Source of the DNA: Fallopia convolvulus
Taxonomy: Eukaryota > Streptophyta > Magnoliopsida > Caryophyllales > Polygonaceae
Assembly: GCA_964016875.1 (NCBI GenBank)
Contig: OZ024737.1
Span: 34,845,683 to 34,909,682 of the forward strand
DNA: 64,000 nucleotides
Direction: 5' to 3'
Made by a program: the position numbers and the translations under genes. The notes below the pieces were generated by a model. The model was not told the DNA's origin and searched no databases. It saw nothing but the letters and a program-made list of their open reading frames with translations. Below are positions 33,778-44,944 of this stretch, one piece after another (position 1 is the first letter of the stretch; the number at the start of each line of letters is the position of its first letter).

Positions 33778-34497
33778 GGGCTGGACACTATCCGTGGGTG
33801 ACCGACCCACCCGCTTCACCCAACCCAATTATACGGATGAAAAACCATAATGAAACGGGTGATGGGTGGGTCGGGTGACGGGTGAAATGGGTGATGGATC
33901 GGATGTGGGTGAAGTTTTACACCTGTTTAACCCGACTCATCATCCGACCCATCAATCATCACATGTTTCACCCGTCTACCACCCATAAAAATTTATCCTA
34001 AAATTAAGTTTTGTTTTTTCCTACAATATAGTTTGGGACTTGGGGGCTTTTTTCAAAAAAAATTTGGGTTTTATTTAAATATTAAAACTATATGTACCCT
34101 TAATAAAATATCATTAAGATAATATAAACGTTTTTGCTAAAAGGTCTGAATGACCTAAGAACTTGTTTTAATGAGAGGAAGGTGAAGATTACCGTTTGAA
34201 CTTAAGAAAATGAAGATATAGAAATTTATGGATCAACATATGTGTATCTTCACAATAAAATGTTTGACAATATCCTAAATATAACTTCACTAAGCAGATT
34301 GTTTCATTCACTTTTTTAAAGCAATTATGAAATATTATAAAAATTTATTGTAATTTTAGAATTCACGGGTGACGGGTGAATTGGATATGGTTGAAAGATT
34401 CTGTGGCTAATAAGTGGGTCGGGTGATATAATTTATTTTGCGGGTCTGATAGTGGAAGTGCTCCACCCACCCATAACCCGACCCATAACCATCACTA
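33778..34497. mobile_element. GGGTGGGTCGGGTGA-rich insertion with flanking direct repeat
   Basis: About 720 bp with GGGTGACGGGTGAA-type text in both arms and an AT-rich core. The 10-bp word ATTATTGCTA flanks it (33768-33777 and 34498-34507), as a target duplication would. It starts only 28 bp after the receptor kinase stop codon, so it may lie in the 3' UTR. Family not assigned. Confidence 0.55.
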
Positions 34498-34507
34498 ATT
34501 ATTGCTA

Positions 34508-35094
34508 TAGATCTATGACTATACATACATGTGTTGCTGACTTGCTGCGGTTCTACTTTCTGTTTATCACAAAACTTTTAGAGGGGTCGCTTGTAGACAT
34601 TTTACAAAAAGTTATGCACATAGTTAAAAAAAATCGTGTACATGATTTAAAAATTCATTCATACTACTATTTGTACATATTTAAGAAAAAATTTCTCTAC
34701 ACATCAAAACATGCACATCGTACTGCATCCTTTGTAATCATATTTTTCAACGCAATGTCGTTAAATTGAGATAAAATTCAGCTATTAAGTTTATTCAGAT
34801 GTGCCTTTGCAATTGTAGGGGCATAAAGCTTGCTTCGTTTTGGACGAATGTTTATGCTATATGTCAGCGACATCGACATGTAGTGGTGGTCTCCATTTAG
34901 TGGTGGTGATCAACGACTTGGTGATCACCACTAAATGGACGAAAAAAAAAACTATAATAACAAAATCCAAATTGAGATGTAATTATTTAAATCTACGACT
35001 CGAAATATCTCAATTTGATATTGGCGTAACACGAAATAAATAGACCTGAATCAAACCTATATAAGTAAATGTAATCCATTTGACAAGTCTATAA
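34508..35094. other. Intergenic stretch, nothing recognised
   Basis: AT-rich. A short inverted repeat CATTTAGTGGTGGTGATC...GATCACCACTAAATG lies near 34893-34937; otherwise no structure was recognised. Confidence 0.45.
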
Positions 35095-35815
35095 TTAGGG
35101 CTTTCAAAACTTGATCCGATCCGAGAAATTCGTTTGATCTATCTGATCTGTCTAACTCCGAATCCAACTTGAAATTCGAAAAGAATAAAAAGTTTGACTA
35201 CCCAGGACATGTTTGACCCGAACTGATTTGGCCCGAATCCAAAAAAATTCGAACCCGAGATTAATCCCAAACCGATTATACTCGAATGGACTAACCGGAT
35301 GCAACCCGATATCCGATGCTACCCAAACCGAAGTCATCCGAAAATCCGAAGTTACCCAACCCGAATTGAACCATCCGAAAATCCGAAGTTATCGATCATC
35401 AGAAAATTACATTATGTTTTAAAATATTAATAGTAGTGAATATTTATTATAATTATGTTTTTTATTTAAATTTTACATCAAAAATATTATGTTTTTTAAC
35501 CAAAAATCCGGCCAAACTCGACATCCGATTCACCCAAAATCCGAAAAACCCGAAACCGACTCACTGAAATCCGACAAATCCGAAATCTGACTAAACCCGA
35601 AACCCGACTTATCCGAAATATAGTTAGACCGAAAATCGAGTAACCCGACCAAAATTGACCCGAAAACCCGACTTTACTCGATAAATATAATTGAGCACCC
35701 GACCCGATATGCTCCAAACCAATTTGACCCTATTATCAAAATATCCGAATTCGACCCGAATCTGAACTTATCCGAAACTAAATTGACCCGACCCGACCCA
35801 CCCGATTGACATCCC
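35095..35815 (-). repeat. CCGAAACCCGA-rich repeat, related to 29830-30685 in opposite sense
   Basis: Low-complexity AACCCGA/CCGAAAATCCGA text in two arms around an AT-rich core (35405-35500). It starts with GGGCTTTCAAAACTTGATCC and ends with CCCGATTGACATCCC. It resembles the repeat pair upstream of the receptor kinase, reversed. Confidence 0.55.
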
Positions 35816-35871
35816 GTAATATTTTTGGGTCATGAAAGAGGGCCTAGCCCTGGTGAAAATTTATTGCATAT

Positions 35872-36075
35872 TTAAGCCATAGGAACAACACTAGTGTTTG
35901 CAGGAAAAGCATCAGAAATACACGAAGGAACAGAAGTAAAGTCTTGAAAATCAGAATGGATGGCAAGGGTCCAATTTACAAGTCTATCAGCAAGGCTATT
36001 TGATGTACGGCGGTGAGCAAGCTGGATATTCCAGGTACCATTCTCCATGAGGCGCCCCGTGATATAATAGTACAA
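35872..36075 (-). pseudogene. RNase H C-terminal fragment of a LINE
   Basis: The minus strand encodes ENGTWNIQLAHRRTSNSLAD, the W-x-I-x-x-x-x-R-x-x-N-x-x-AD pattern of plant LINE RNase H (RVT_3) domains. It lacks upstream domains and is a small remnant of a family different from 36308-37133. Confidence 0.5.
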
Positions 36076-36307
36076 GTGCGATATAATTTGTATTTTTGGT
36101 TGAATTAATGGGATAGAGGAAGTGCATGTGATTTTATGACGGGGATGCTACAAAATTTTGAGTGGCCCTACACACTAAGTGCTTGGTCTGTCCATCGCTC
36201 TCGTTCTAGTCTTTTCATCGGCAAGTTGCCAGAAAGATTTTGCATGGATTTTAATGTTATTGCATAATTGGGCTACGCTAGTTGATTTTTATTAAACAAT
36301 GTGCAGT

Positions 36308-37133
36308 CTCTTAACATTTCATAAACCTAAAACTACGTTGAATTACTAATCAGGTATTTTCGGACAACAAAAAACCATATCAGGTCCTGAAAAAAATTAA
36401 GAAAAAATGTTAACAAAAAAAATGGAAATTTTTATAAACACCTGGTGGAGCCAATGGTTCGTTAGAAATAAGAGAGTTTTTAACATCAACAACGGAACAA
36501 GCATGACCAATGTCGTTAACATTGTTGAATTTACCCGAAACCAGATTAAAGAATGAAACTTGCAAGAGAATCCGACTCCACTGGCCCCCGCACCCACACT
36601 GTCGGGGGTGAAGCAAAAAAAAAGCGTACGAAATGGGCAAAACCCAAGAGGGGCTATACTAAATTGAATTTTGATGGTGCAGTGAATGCAGATGGTGTGG
36701 CTTCGTTCGGGTTCATCCTCGGGGACTCTGGAGGCTCCCCCATCCACATTGACGGAGGACTGATTGGTCGACAATCCGTTTTGATTTCCGAGACCATCGC
36801 CTTGCGCCAGGAACTTCTCGAGGCCACCAGACGTGGCGTTCCCCAGATTCAGATTGAAGGCGATAATTTGCAACTGGTCAAGGCCGTGCTCGGTGACTGG
36901 CGCTGTCCGTGGGAGATTGAGCTGTTGTGTGCGGACATCCACTGCTTGCTTGCCCGGTTCCAGAATTGGAGTATCACTCACATCTATCGGGAGTGCAATT
37001 CTGTGGCGTACTTCATCGCTCGATTCTTCAGACATGTCTCCTCTATCCTGCTTGCAAATGATCCGTATTTACTTATCCTTACTGCGACCACTAATTTGTT
37101 AGTGGCCACCCTAATTATTTTCTTTATAAAAAA
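36308..37133 (+). mobile_element. Strongly 5'-truncated L1-type LINE with RNase H
   Basis: It encodes TKLNFDGAVNADGVASFGF, GDNLQLVKAVLGDWRCPWE and ITHIYRECNSVA, nearly the same RNase H as the LINE at 18170-21647. WWSQWFVRNKRVFN near 36445 places its start just before this domain. AAACAATGTGCAGT (36294-36307) and AAACAATGTGTAGT (37134-37147) form a probable 14-bp target duplication with one mismatch; the 3' end is an A run. The open frame 36553-37146 is therefore a retroelement fragment. Confidence 0.8.
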
Positions 37134-37289
37134 AAACAATGTGTAGTGTCTACCTATAAGACCATCATACGGATTTTACTTTTTTCGCAAACAATTATCA
37201 ATTAATTGCCGCTCCAATAAATAAAAGCACATATATTATGTAAATTTGTTGAGATTGTTTGTTTCCCACAATCATAATTTAGACATAAA

Positions 37290-37943
37290 TCTATATAGTA
37301 TAATTATAAAGAAGAATTTATCTCTTTAGAAAAAATTTAGCCACGTGGCTTAATCTAATATAAATAATTAAAATTTGTAATTTTTTATCAAAAACTAAAA
37401 ATTCTAAAATTACTTCCCCACTTTATCAAAAAATTTGGCAAAAAAACTACCCACTTTCCCACTCCCCCACTTTCTATGAAACTATTACAAATTATTTTTT
37501 TTGATGAAAATTGATTCCAAAATATTTTACTATTCTATGAATTTTATATAAATAGTTAATTTGAAGTTATGTAATTTATTTTTTAATGAACACTTGATTA
37601 AAACTATCTTAATATTTTAATTGATCATCTAAGAGACTAAGAACCATTTTTTAAAATTGATCTAATAAAAATTATTTTTTAAATAAATCCTAATATTTTG
37701 TCATTCTTTATTAAAAGAAGTGTGATTTGTGAAAATGTGTTTGTAAATTTAATTAAGAACCGTCGATAATAATTATATATGACTTTTATATTAAATCCGT
37801 ACAATATACATGAATAACATTAAAAAAGTGTGATTCAGTCGTTAAAAATGTGTTCGGAAATTTTTTTTAAGAACAAGTCGAAAACATTTTTTATAGAGTA
37901 ATTTTTATATCATACCTGTACAAGGTATGGAAATGACACTAGT
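37290..37943 (+). mobile_element. Short non-autonomous Helitron
   Basis: The 5' end TCTATATAGTATAATTATAAAG is preceded by A. The 3' end has a hairpin CATACCTGTACAAGGTATG, a short spacer and CTAGT (37939-37943), followed by T. Insertion between A and T, 5' TC and hairpin plus CTAGT are the Helitron hallmarks. 654 bp, no coding capacity. Confidence 0.7.
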
Positions 37944-38316
37944 TATTTAGTACATCTTTACCACTCTAAAAGTTCTCCCTCAATAGATAATAAATACTCT
38001 ATTTTCTATATTCAATCCATTTTTCTTAAATAAAAAAATAAACTATTCTCCCTATTTAATCCATTTAAAGAGACATTTTAAAAGTAATAAGAGTATTTAT
38101 AAGTTTCACCTTTCCGACTTTTATGATCAACATTTTATGATCAACATCTTGTAAATTCAACAATTGGGAGTCAGAAAGATGAAAATTGAGAGGTAAATGA
38201 GGTTAAAAGAGACAATATGAGCATTAAAGGGATGCAATTTCACTAATAATTAAGTTAATTGGTGCTAAAATAAATTTTATAAGCTCAAAGTAAAAAACTG
38301 GGTAGGATCTTACGAT
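37944..38316. other. Intergenic AT-rich stretch
   Basis: Nothing recognised beyond low-complexity A/T sequence. Confidence 0.4.
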
Positions 38317-38416
38317 TTTATACGGGATCTCATGAGATCCTATACGATTCTATACGATTCTACACGATTCTATACGATTCTAACACGATTCTATACGATT
38401 CTATAACGATTTTAAC
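38317..38416. repeat. Minisatellite of about 10-bp units (TATACGATTC)
   Basis: About seven consecutive variants of TATACGATTC (CACACGATTC, AACACGATTC, ATAACGATT) follow a GGGATCTCATGAGATCC palindrome. Mirror-like GATCCGGATC and GGATCTCAAGATT text at 38440-38500 suggests the array sits inside a small GATC-rich element. Confidence 0.65.
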
Positions 38417-38551
38417 AAATTTCGATTTTAATGTACGATCCGGATCAAAATCCCATATGGGATCGTAGGATCTCAAGATTTTAAGATCCGGATCTCGATT
38501 TTAATAACAATGCTCTTGAGGGAGATTTTTTTAGGGTTGTAAACATAATTA

Positions 38552-38583
38552 TAGACCGTTCAACGGACGGGCGAAACCAGTAA
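38552..38583 (+). mobile_element. Possible degenerate Helitron 3' end
   Basis: CCGTTCAACGGACGGG resembles a Helitron 3' hairpin and is followed by ACCAGTAA where CTAGT would be expected. A 5' end was not found. Weak. Confidence 0.3.
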
Positions 38584-39076
38584 TTCTATGAGTTAATCCA
38601 GCCATTGTCATAAAATTTTAAGGTGGAACTTTATTGGACTTGTATGATATATTCGTTACCGCACGACCCACAAATTATCGATCCATCGAACTTTAATATG
38701 ATATCAAAACAGATTTCGATGTGGGTTCATTTCCTAGATTCGTTGGGCTTGTTGGCTTCATAGGTCCTTTCAGGCAGTTTACCTAATAAAGGAGCGACCG
38801 ATCCAAAAAAGTGACGGTTCGCGAGCTTTGAAGGAATTTATTCGGTATTGTCGGCCTTATGAGCATATTCAAGTAACTCGCCCAATGAAGAAGCTACCGA
38901 TCTAAAATAGAGAGAATTTGCAACCTTGAGAGATTTTGGATCAGTTAATACAGCATCGGCCTTATGAACGTTGAGAGTTATCCACATGAGAAACTTGAGA
39001 TTAAAATTACTTAATATATACATCAATGAACTACTTTACAAATTACCATATAATTTTGATTTAAAATCTCATTGGA

Positions 39077-39100
39077 TATATATATATATATATATATAAG
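39077..39100. repeat. (TA)n microsatellite
   Basis: About 12 consecutive TA units. Confidence 0.9.
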
Positions 39101-39225
39101 AATGTTAGATTAGTTACTGTATGACTCCAAAATTATTGGCATCGGACTTTATCAAAACTAACGACTGATTAAAAGTTGTGAAGAAAATTTGGTATTCAAA
39201 AGCTGATAAACAAACAATTTTTTTT

Positions 39226-39375
39226 TTTGCTCTCGCGCCTAGTTCATCCGTACAGACTACGTCCAGACCGGGGTACTGAATGGGATTACGGCAGACCCCT
39301 CCCAACGACATTGTGGGAAATCGAACACACAGTTCGTCCCACCAAACGTAGCCCCAACGCCACTACGTCAATGCT
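39226..39375 (-). mobile_element. tRNA-derived SINE (probable)
   Basis: On the minus strand it starts GACGTAGTGGCGTTGGGGC (box A-like) and has TGTGTTCGATTTCCC (box B-like) about 40 bp later. It ends GCGAGAGC followed by 11 A. Length about 150 bp and order fit plant SINEs. A target duplication around TTGTTTGTTTA is possible but the flanks are low complexity. Confidence 0.55.
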
Positions 39376-39802
39376 TGAAATTTGTTTATTTAAACAAACA
39401 AATTTTGGCATTGGCCTAATAAACAAACAAATTCCAAGCACGTGAAAAGCCTAACGAAAATTCAAAAGCTGACACTTCTTTTCCATCTCCACAGTTTGCA
39501 CAATATGTTTTTATTTATTGGACCAACAATTAATTGCTTTGGCCTAATAAAAACCTTTGCGACTATGTGATGGTACAATAATGGGGTGGTGTCCTTTTCG
39601 GTTTCCACAGTTTGTTTTAGCATGTGGGAGTGGGATCCCCGTAGTCAATTGTATCCTTTAAAATCTTATCTGAACGTACACACTTGCTGCTGCTTATCAA
39701 GTCAAGGAAAAGTAAACGGGTCACGTCATGGGGTGGCCTGGTAGATAGTGAGCCTGGTTTTTTTTTTGTTTTTATTAGATAAGAATTAGGAGTTTGTTTT
39801 TA

Positions 39803-40122
39803 CTCTCTCCGTTCCTAAATGTTTGTCCTCTTTCCATTTCCGTTGTTCCTAAATGTTTGTCCTCCTCCCCCTTCTTTCCTTTTATATCTACATTTTTCTT
39901 ACAATAATACCCTCATTTAATATTTCTCTATTCATATTATCCAATCAAAAATCAATTCCAATACCCTTTTTAGTCTTTTCCTTTCTTCTTCTCTTTCTCT
40001 CATCTTTATCCATCAACATCACAACATCTCTCCTCTCCCTATTGGTTACTTTTACCTCTCTTTTTTTTCCTTAATTTGTGTGAAAATGTCCTTTTAGGAC
40101 AAACATTTAGGGACGGAAGGAG
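39803..40122. mobile_element. Stowaway-type MITE
   Basis: Inverted ends CTCTCTCCGTTCCTAAATG and CATTTAGGGACGGAAGGAG, flanked by TA (39801-39802 and 40123-40124). The left arm carries an internal duplication of GTTCCTAAATGTTTGTCCTC. The flanks also share TAAGAATTAGGAG (about 39780 and 40130). Non-coding. Confidence 0.88.
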
Positions 40123-40124
40123 TA

Positions 40125-41782
40125 TTAGGTAAGAATTAGGAGGCGCTCTCTTCAAGGAAGGCGTCTTAGAGCATCTTGACGGATGAGAACCTGAAGTTCT
40201 AGATGATTCATAATAACATTAACGAGGTTGTGGTCCAGCTTAGCAATTTTATCAACCACATAGTTACATTTCCTATTAATATGAGAAATTCAAACATTCT
40301 GAAAAATCTTGTTGCTTTCCGGCGTTTCCTCATTGCCGTCTTCCTTATTTACCAGTTCTGTGTCTTTTCGTTGATCCCTTGGGAACAAACACAAACTCTC
40401 TTTATGTGAGATATCACCGCTTTTGATTGTTGGGCCCATAAGCCCAACTATAGCTGGGCCTGAAGTTCATCCTTTCAGCCCAAAATTGATACGTCCTCCA
40501 CTCCTCCCGTCGAACTTTGAAGATAATATAATAATTCCATCCATCAAATCATTTTTTTTCCGCCTCTTCAATCACTCTTTCGTATGAAATGAATCTATTC
40601 TTGCAACATGTTTCTTTTCTAAAGGCTTGAGTAGTACGTGCTTAATTAAGACCTCTTCAATTGAGTCGGCCTTGAGGCTACCTGTAGACATTCCTGATTT
40701 GTGCGCTTAAAAACTACTCAAGACCAAATTACGTTGGGATATTTAGCCAGATATCGAAGAATTGAATTAAACTAAAAGCTTCAATTTGAAAATGGAATTT
40801 TAAACACCAAGTTATTATGCTGGGATATTATGCCAGAAACATTAAACTGAAAAATCCAATTTGAAGTTATTTTGTAGAGTCATAAATAAATAAAAAAAAG
40901 TCCATAGCACTTGAGCGAAAAATCGCCTAGTCTTTGATGCAAATTATGCTAGGTAGCTCATTCTAAAATTAAATCTTTGCTCAAGAATACCCAAATCGAA
41001 AGAGGTAAAACTTTTGATGCTTTTCATGTATTTGAAAAAGATGATTAAGTCTCCTTTCTCACGGTCAAAGGTGAAAAAAAACCAGGCCACTATATAGGTC
41101 TAAGATTGATTGGAAAAACTTTGAAAATAAGGACGAATTGCTAAGTTGAGAAAAATCATCTTAGACAAAAAATATTAAATAATTGTTTAAGCAGTATTTC
41201 TAATAAATTAAACATAGTAACTTAATTACTATTCCATTGTTTAAAAGAAAAAAACTAACACAAGTTGTAAGAAAAGCCCCTGGTTTTGGGGCCATACCCA
41301 TGGGAAGGGGATTTGTTAGGTTCACTTTTCCTTGTTTTTTTTCTTCTTAATATCCCCGCTTCTATCTCTTGACTCGAGTATGAAGCTAACTAAAATAACT
41401 CAGGATGGATGAGTTTTTTTATCATTCTAATCTGGAAATTGTGGGCGACCATGTATTTTTCACTCTTCTTAAAAGAAGAATAGTCCAGCCGATGTTTAAA
41501 GGGTATATATGTATGATAAGTTGCCACATTAATAACTTGTGTTTAATATGCATCAATGTGTTCCGGTTAGTTTGTCTTTTTCATATGCACAAAATGGGTC
41601 AAAAAGGGTTACAACTTGCCATGTAATATGAAAATTAAAATAACCAGACATGATTGAAAAAATAAAGGACGATAATAGTGCTACATAACAAGTTCTATAG
41701 ACCAATAATAAAACAAAAATTTCTAATTGGTGTACAAAAGTATGTATATAGGCAACTGTCCTTATGCGCAACACTGCATACT
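40125..41782. other. Intergenic stretch, no gene recognised
   Basis: AT-rich sequence with short frames only. The motif GGGATATT(A/T)-GCCAGA appears twice near 40738 and 40822. Nothing assignable. Confidence 0.45.
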
Positions 41783-41787
41783 GATAT

Positions 41788-44700
41788 TGTAGGATCGTAG
41801 ATCTGTGTTAATAAGACAAGTTCGGAAACTGTTCTAGTGACAGTTCCCTTACGCAGCGGAATAAAGCAATACAGAAAGTGAAATGTAAAACAGAGACAAG
41901 GACACGGTTCCTTACAGAGGCGGAACTTAATGGGGGCGGGAGTGGGTCATGCCACCCCCCCCAATCCAATTTTTTTTTGGTATATATGTTCCTTGTGTTA
42001 ATAGCTTCGATTTGATATATTATACGTCACAATCTGACATTTGAGCAAAAAGTTATGAATGTTTTAAGATTAGACACATAACATTAAATGGTTATACACA
42101 ACATCAATGGATATACAGAACACTAAATGACTTATTTTACACAACATTAAATGGGTAAACAGAAGTTCGAATGGTTGTACAGATCAGAAATAGATCATTT
42201 TACAAAAAATTATTTTCTATACAGAACATCAATGGATATACAGAACACTAAAGGACTTATTTTACATAAGATATATGGCTGTACAGATCAGAAATAGATC
42301 ATTTAACAAAAAATAAATGGTTGTACAGATCAGAAATCTGTGCAGATTGATTCAGCAGAAAACAAAAGAATGGAAAAAAAAGGAGCAAACATGTCTTTGA
42401 TTAGATTAACTTGTGAGGTAGAAGATAACAAAATATGTATAACAAAGTCCCATGAAGAAAGTCCCATGATGAAAAATATTTACCATTTTTATTTTTTAAC
42501 ATTAGATGCTTACATTAATTTACGATAATCAAATCCAATGATGAAAGATAACAAAATATGTATAACAAAAACTTGATATTAAGATAGTGGCTTGGCTAAA
42601 TCGCCTTGATTTTACAACGAAAGCTCCATGATTAGCCTTTATATCCACCATCAAAACACATAAAAGTATATATACTACATACATGTACGTATGACAAAGC
42701 TGAGAACCAAACTAGAGATTAACACTAATTAATCTCCTTAATTATGAAGTAAACTATATATACTACATACATGTACGCATCTTTTTCCAAGTGTTTCTAC
42801 TATCATTGTTCTTACGGTCCTAGCTTCCAAAATTTGCTTATAATACTTGCTGAATCTACAGCAATAAATCAAATTTGGATGCCCAATGCTAATAACCAAG
42901 AAATACCTAGCTGAAACATTGTGTAAGCTTTGAATGTTGAGGAACAGAACCATACAATAAATAGAACCCATTTTCTGACCAAATCACACAGCACTACAAC
43001 CCTAGATCTCAAATTGCACTAATTAACAAACCCATGAACTAGACAAGAAAGCAATTCCTGAAATTCGAAGACAAACTTAATCCATATCTGAACAGAAAGC
43101 GATAATCGAACCTAACCAAAGGAATTTATGTCTCCTTTCGTAATCAATTTCACGGTGACGCTCACCTTTTGTAGTGAACTGAAGACTTCACAGATAGAGA
43201 AAGGAAGATGGCATCAACCGTCGTTGGTGCTCAGTGGCCGGACCACCGACAAGAATCAAAGAAAGATCGAGAAAGTAGAAAACCTAAGTGCGCGGGAGGA
43301 AGAAAGGCCAGAAAGTCGAAGGGAGGAAGAAAGGCGGGGTAAGAAAACCTAAGTACGCGGGAGAAGGCTCGGGTATAGATAATTCAGGATATTTTTTATT
43401 TATTAGACTCTTAAGACGCTTTTTCAAAAATAGCGCTATCCGCATATTTTTATTTTATGACTCTTTTGATAAAAGCGTCCTTCGTACAATAGTGTTTATT
43501 TAAAAAAAAAAGATTTAATCCTTTATAGCGCTTTAAATACAATTTCCGTCTTGTAAATCAAATTTTGTACTAGTGAAACCACTTCTAACAAGTTATTTAC
43601 TTAGAATGTTTTTATCTTTTGCTAAACTTCCTACTTTCATAGTGTAATTGAACTCGAAATCTTTGAATAAGTTCTTATTGGGATATCTTAAATCACACAA
43701 TTCATTATTAATACGAGGGTTTCAGTTTGAATTTTAGTTTTTATAGTTATGAGCATTTAGTGTCAATCTTGTTAAGATCTTGTTAGAAGGTGCAATATTT
43801 TGTACTTGTTAAGATTTTAGTTTCAATATTTTGTGCTCCATCCGTTCGGAAATAAATGTTGTTTTAAGATTTGTCTCAAATTACAAAACTAATATGATAT
43901 GACTTAAATACCGTCAACCTTGTTAAGATCTTTTCACTTGTATTTTATTTATACGTAAATATTTGTAATGATTGAAGATAATATTGGAAAAAAAGTGTGG
44001 TAAAATATGCCCAATTACAAATATTTTTGAACAAAAGAATTAGGTTAAAACGACATGTATTTGAGTAAATATTTTTTAAAATTGATAACACATTAGTAAG
44101 ATTAGAAAAAAAAAATTGGCCCCTGCAATCGAAAGTTTCTGGTTCCGCCCCTGGTTCCTTATAGAGGAACCTCTGCAGCCAACTAGCTGGAGAGTAAACC
44201 TCTACCTCCCTTGGAGGATTTTGAACACACACTATATTTCGATTGATAGATCTCAAGGTACACAATACAAAGTCGAACTTCTCTATTGCTCGCAATCCCA
44301 CTTACAAACAATACTAACGACTAAGTCATGGTAGTTCCTAGATCTAAACACAATCAAATATAGATAATGAACCTTACTCGTTCCTGTGCAGTTCCCTTCA
44401 GCACAGGAACCAACTTTCCAAGTCGATGGCGATCTTCACGGAGTCTCCATCACTTGGTCACGGAACTTCCTTTCTTTGAATTCTGGATTGTCGTCTTCAA
44501 TGAGTAAGCTCGGGCTCTCGCTTTCTCACTTTCCCTTTTAGATCTTGTGTTTTTCTGTATTCGAGAGCTTAAATGACCTAGCGGCATCGCATACTATTTA
44601 TAGAGGTTTCCACTTTTAGCTTTGACGCCTTTACCCTTCTTGTCTTGGGGAGTACGATACTATTAAAAAAGACTAGCGTACCCTTTTGCATCTCCTTCTT

Positions 44701-44939
44701 TTCGGAACTTGGCTTGCCGCCCAAGACAATAGTGAAAAATCTTTATTATCCTTTACTTTATTTGCCACGTACTCAAATGACTTCATGGGGAATGTTTCCC
44801 TTGCTTTTCCTATGAACTTGTATCTTTCCTGAGATCCCTGTAAAGAGAATTAGTTCAATTTGTTTGTCATTATCAAAACTTCGATGTCTCGAATAGAAAA
44901 TCATTGTTCCAGTGTTAGTTCCCTAACACTGATCCAACA
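41788..44939 (-). mobile_element. Solo LTR split by an hAT-like element
   Basis: On the minus strand the sequence runs TGTTGGATCAGTG...ATCCTACA and is flanked by the 5-bp duplication GATAT (41783-41787 and 44940-44944). Without the nested insert it is about 905 bp. A TATA-like CTATAAATAG lies inside (near 44605). No internal region or second LTR adjoins it, so it is a solo LTR left by recombination. Confidence 0.75.
41915..44153. mobile_element. hAT-like non-autonomous element nested in the solo LTR
   Basis: Ends CAGAGGCGGAAC and GGTTCCGCCCCTG are inverted repeats. The perfect 8-bp target duplication GTTCCTTA flanks it (41907-41914 and 44154-44161). Near 42075-42350 a unit of about 120 bp with ACAGATCAGAAATAGATCAT is repeated. 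TTTTGTACTAGTG at 43563-43575 looks like a CACTA terminus, so another element may be nested inside. No transposase recognised. Confidence 0.85.
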
Positions 44940-44944
44940 GATAT

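Noticed and set aside
36553..37146. 197-codon open frame taken as a host RNase H protein
   Set aside because: It is nearly the same as the RNase H end of the LINE at 18170-21647 and is bounded by a probable target duplication and an A run, so it is a truncated LINE.
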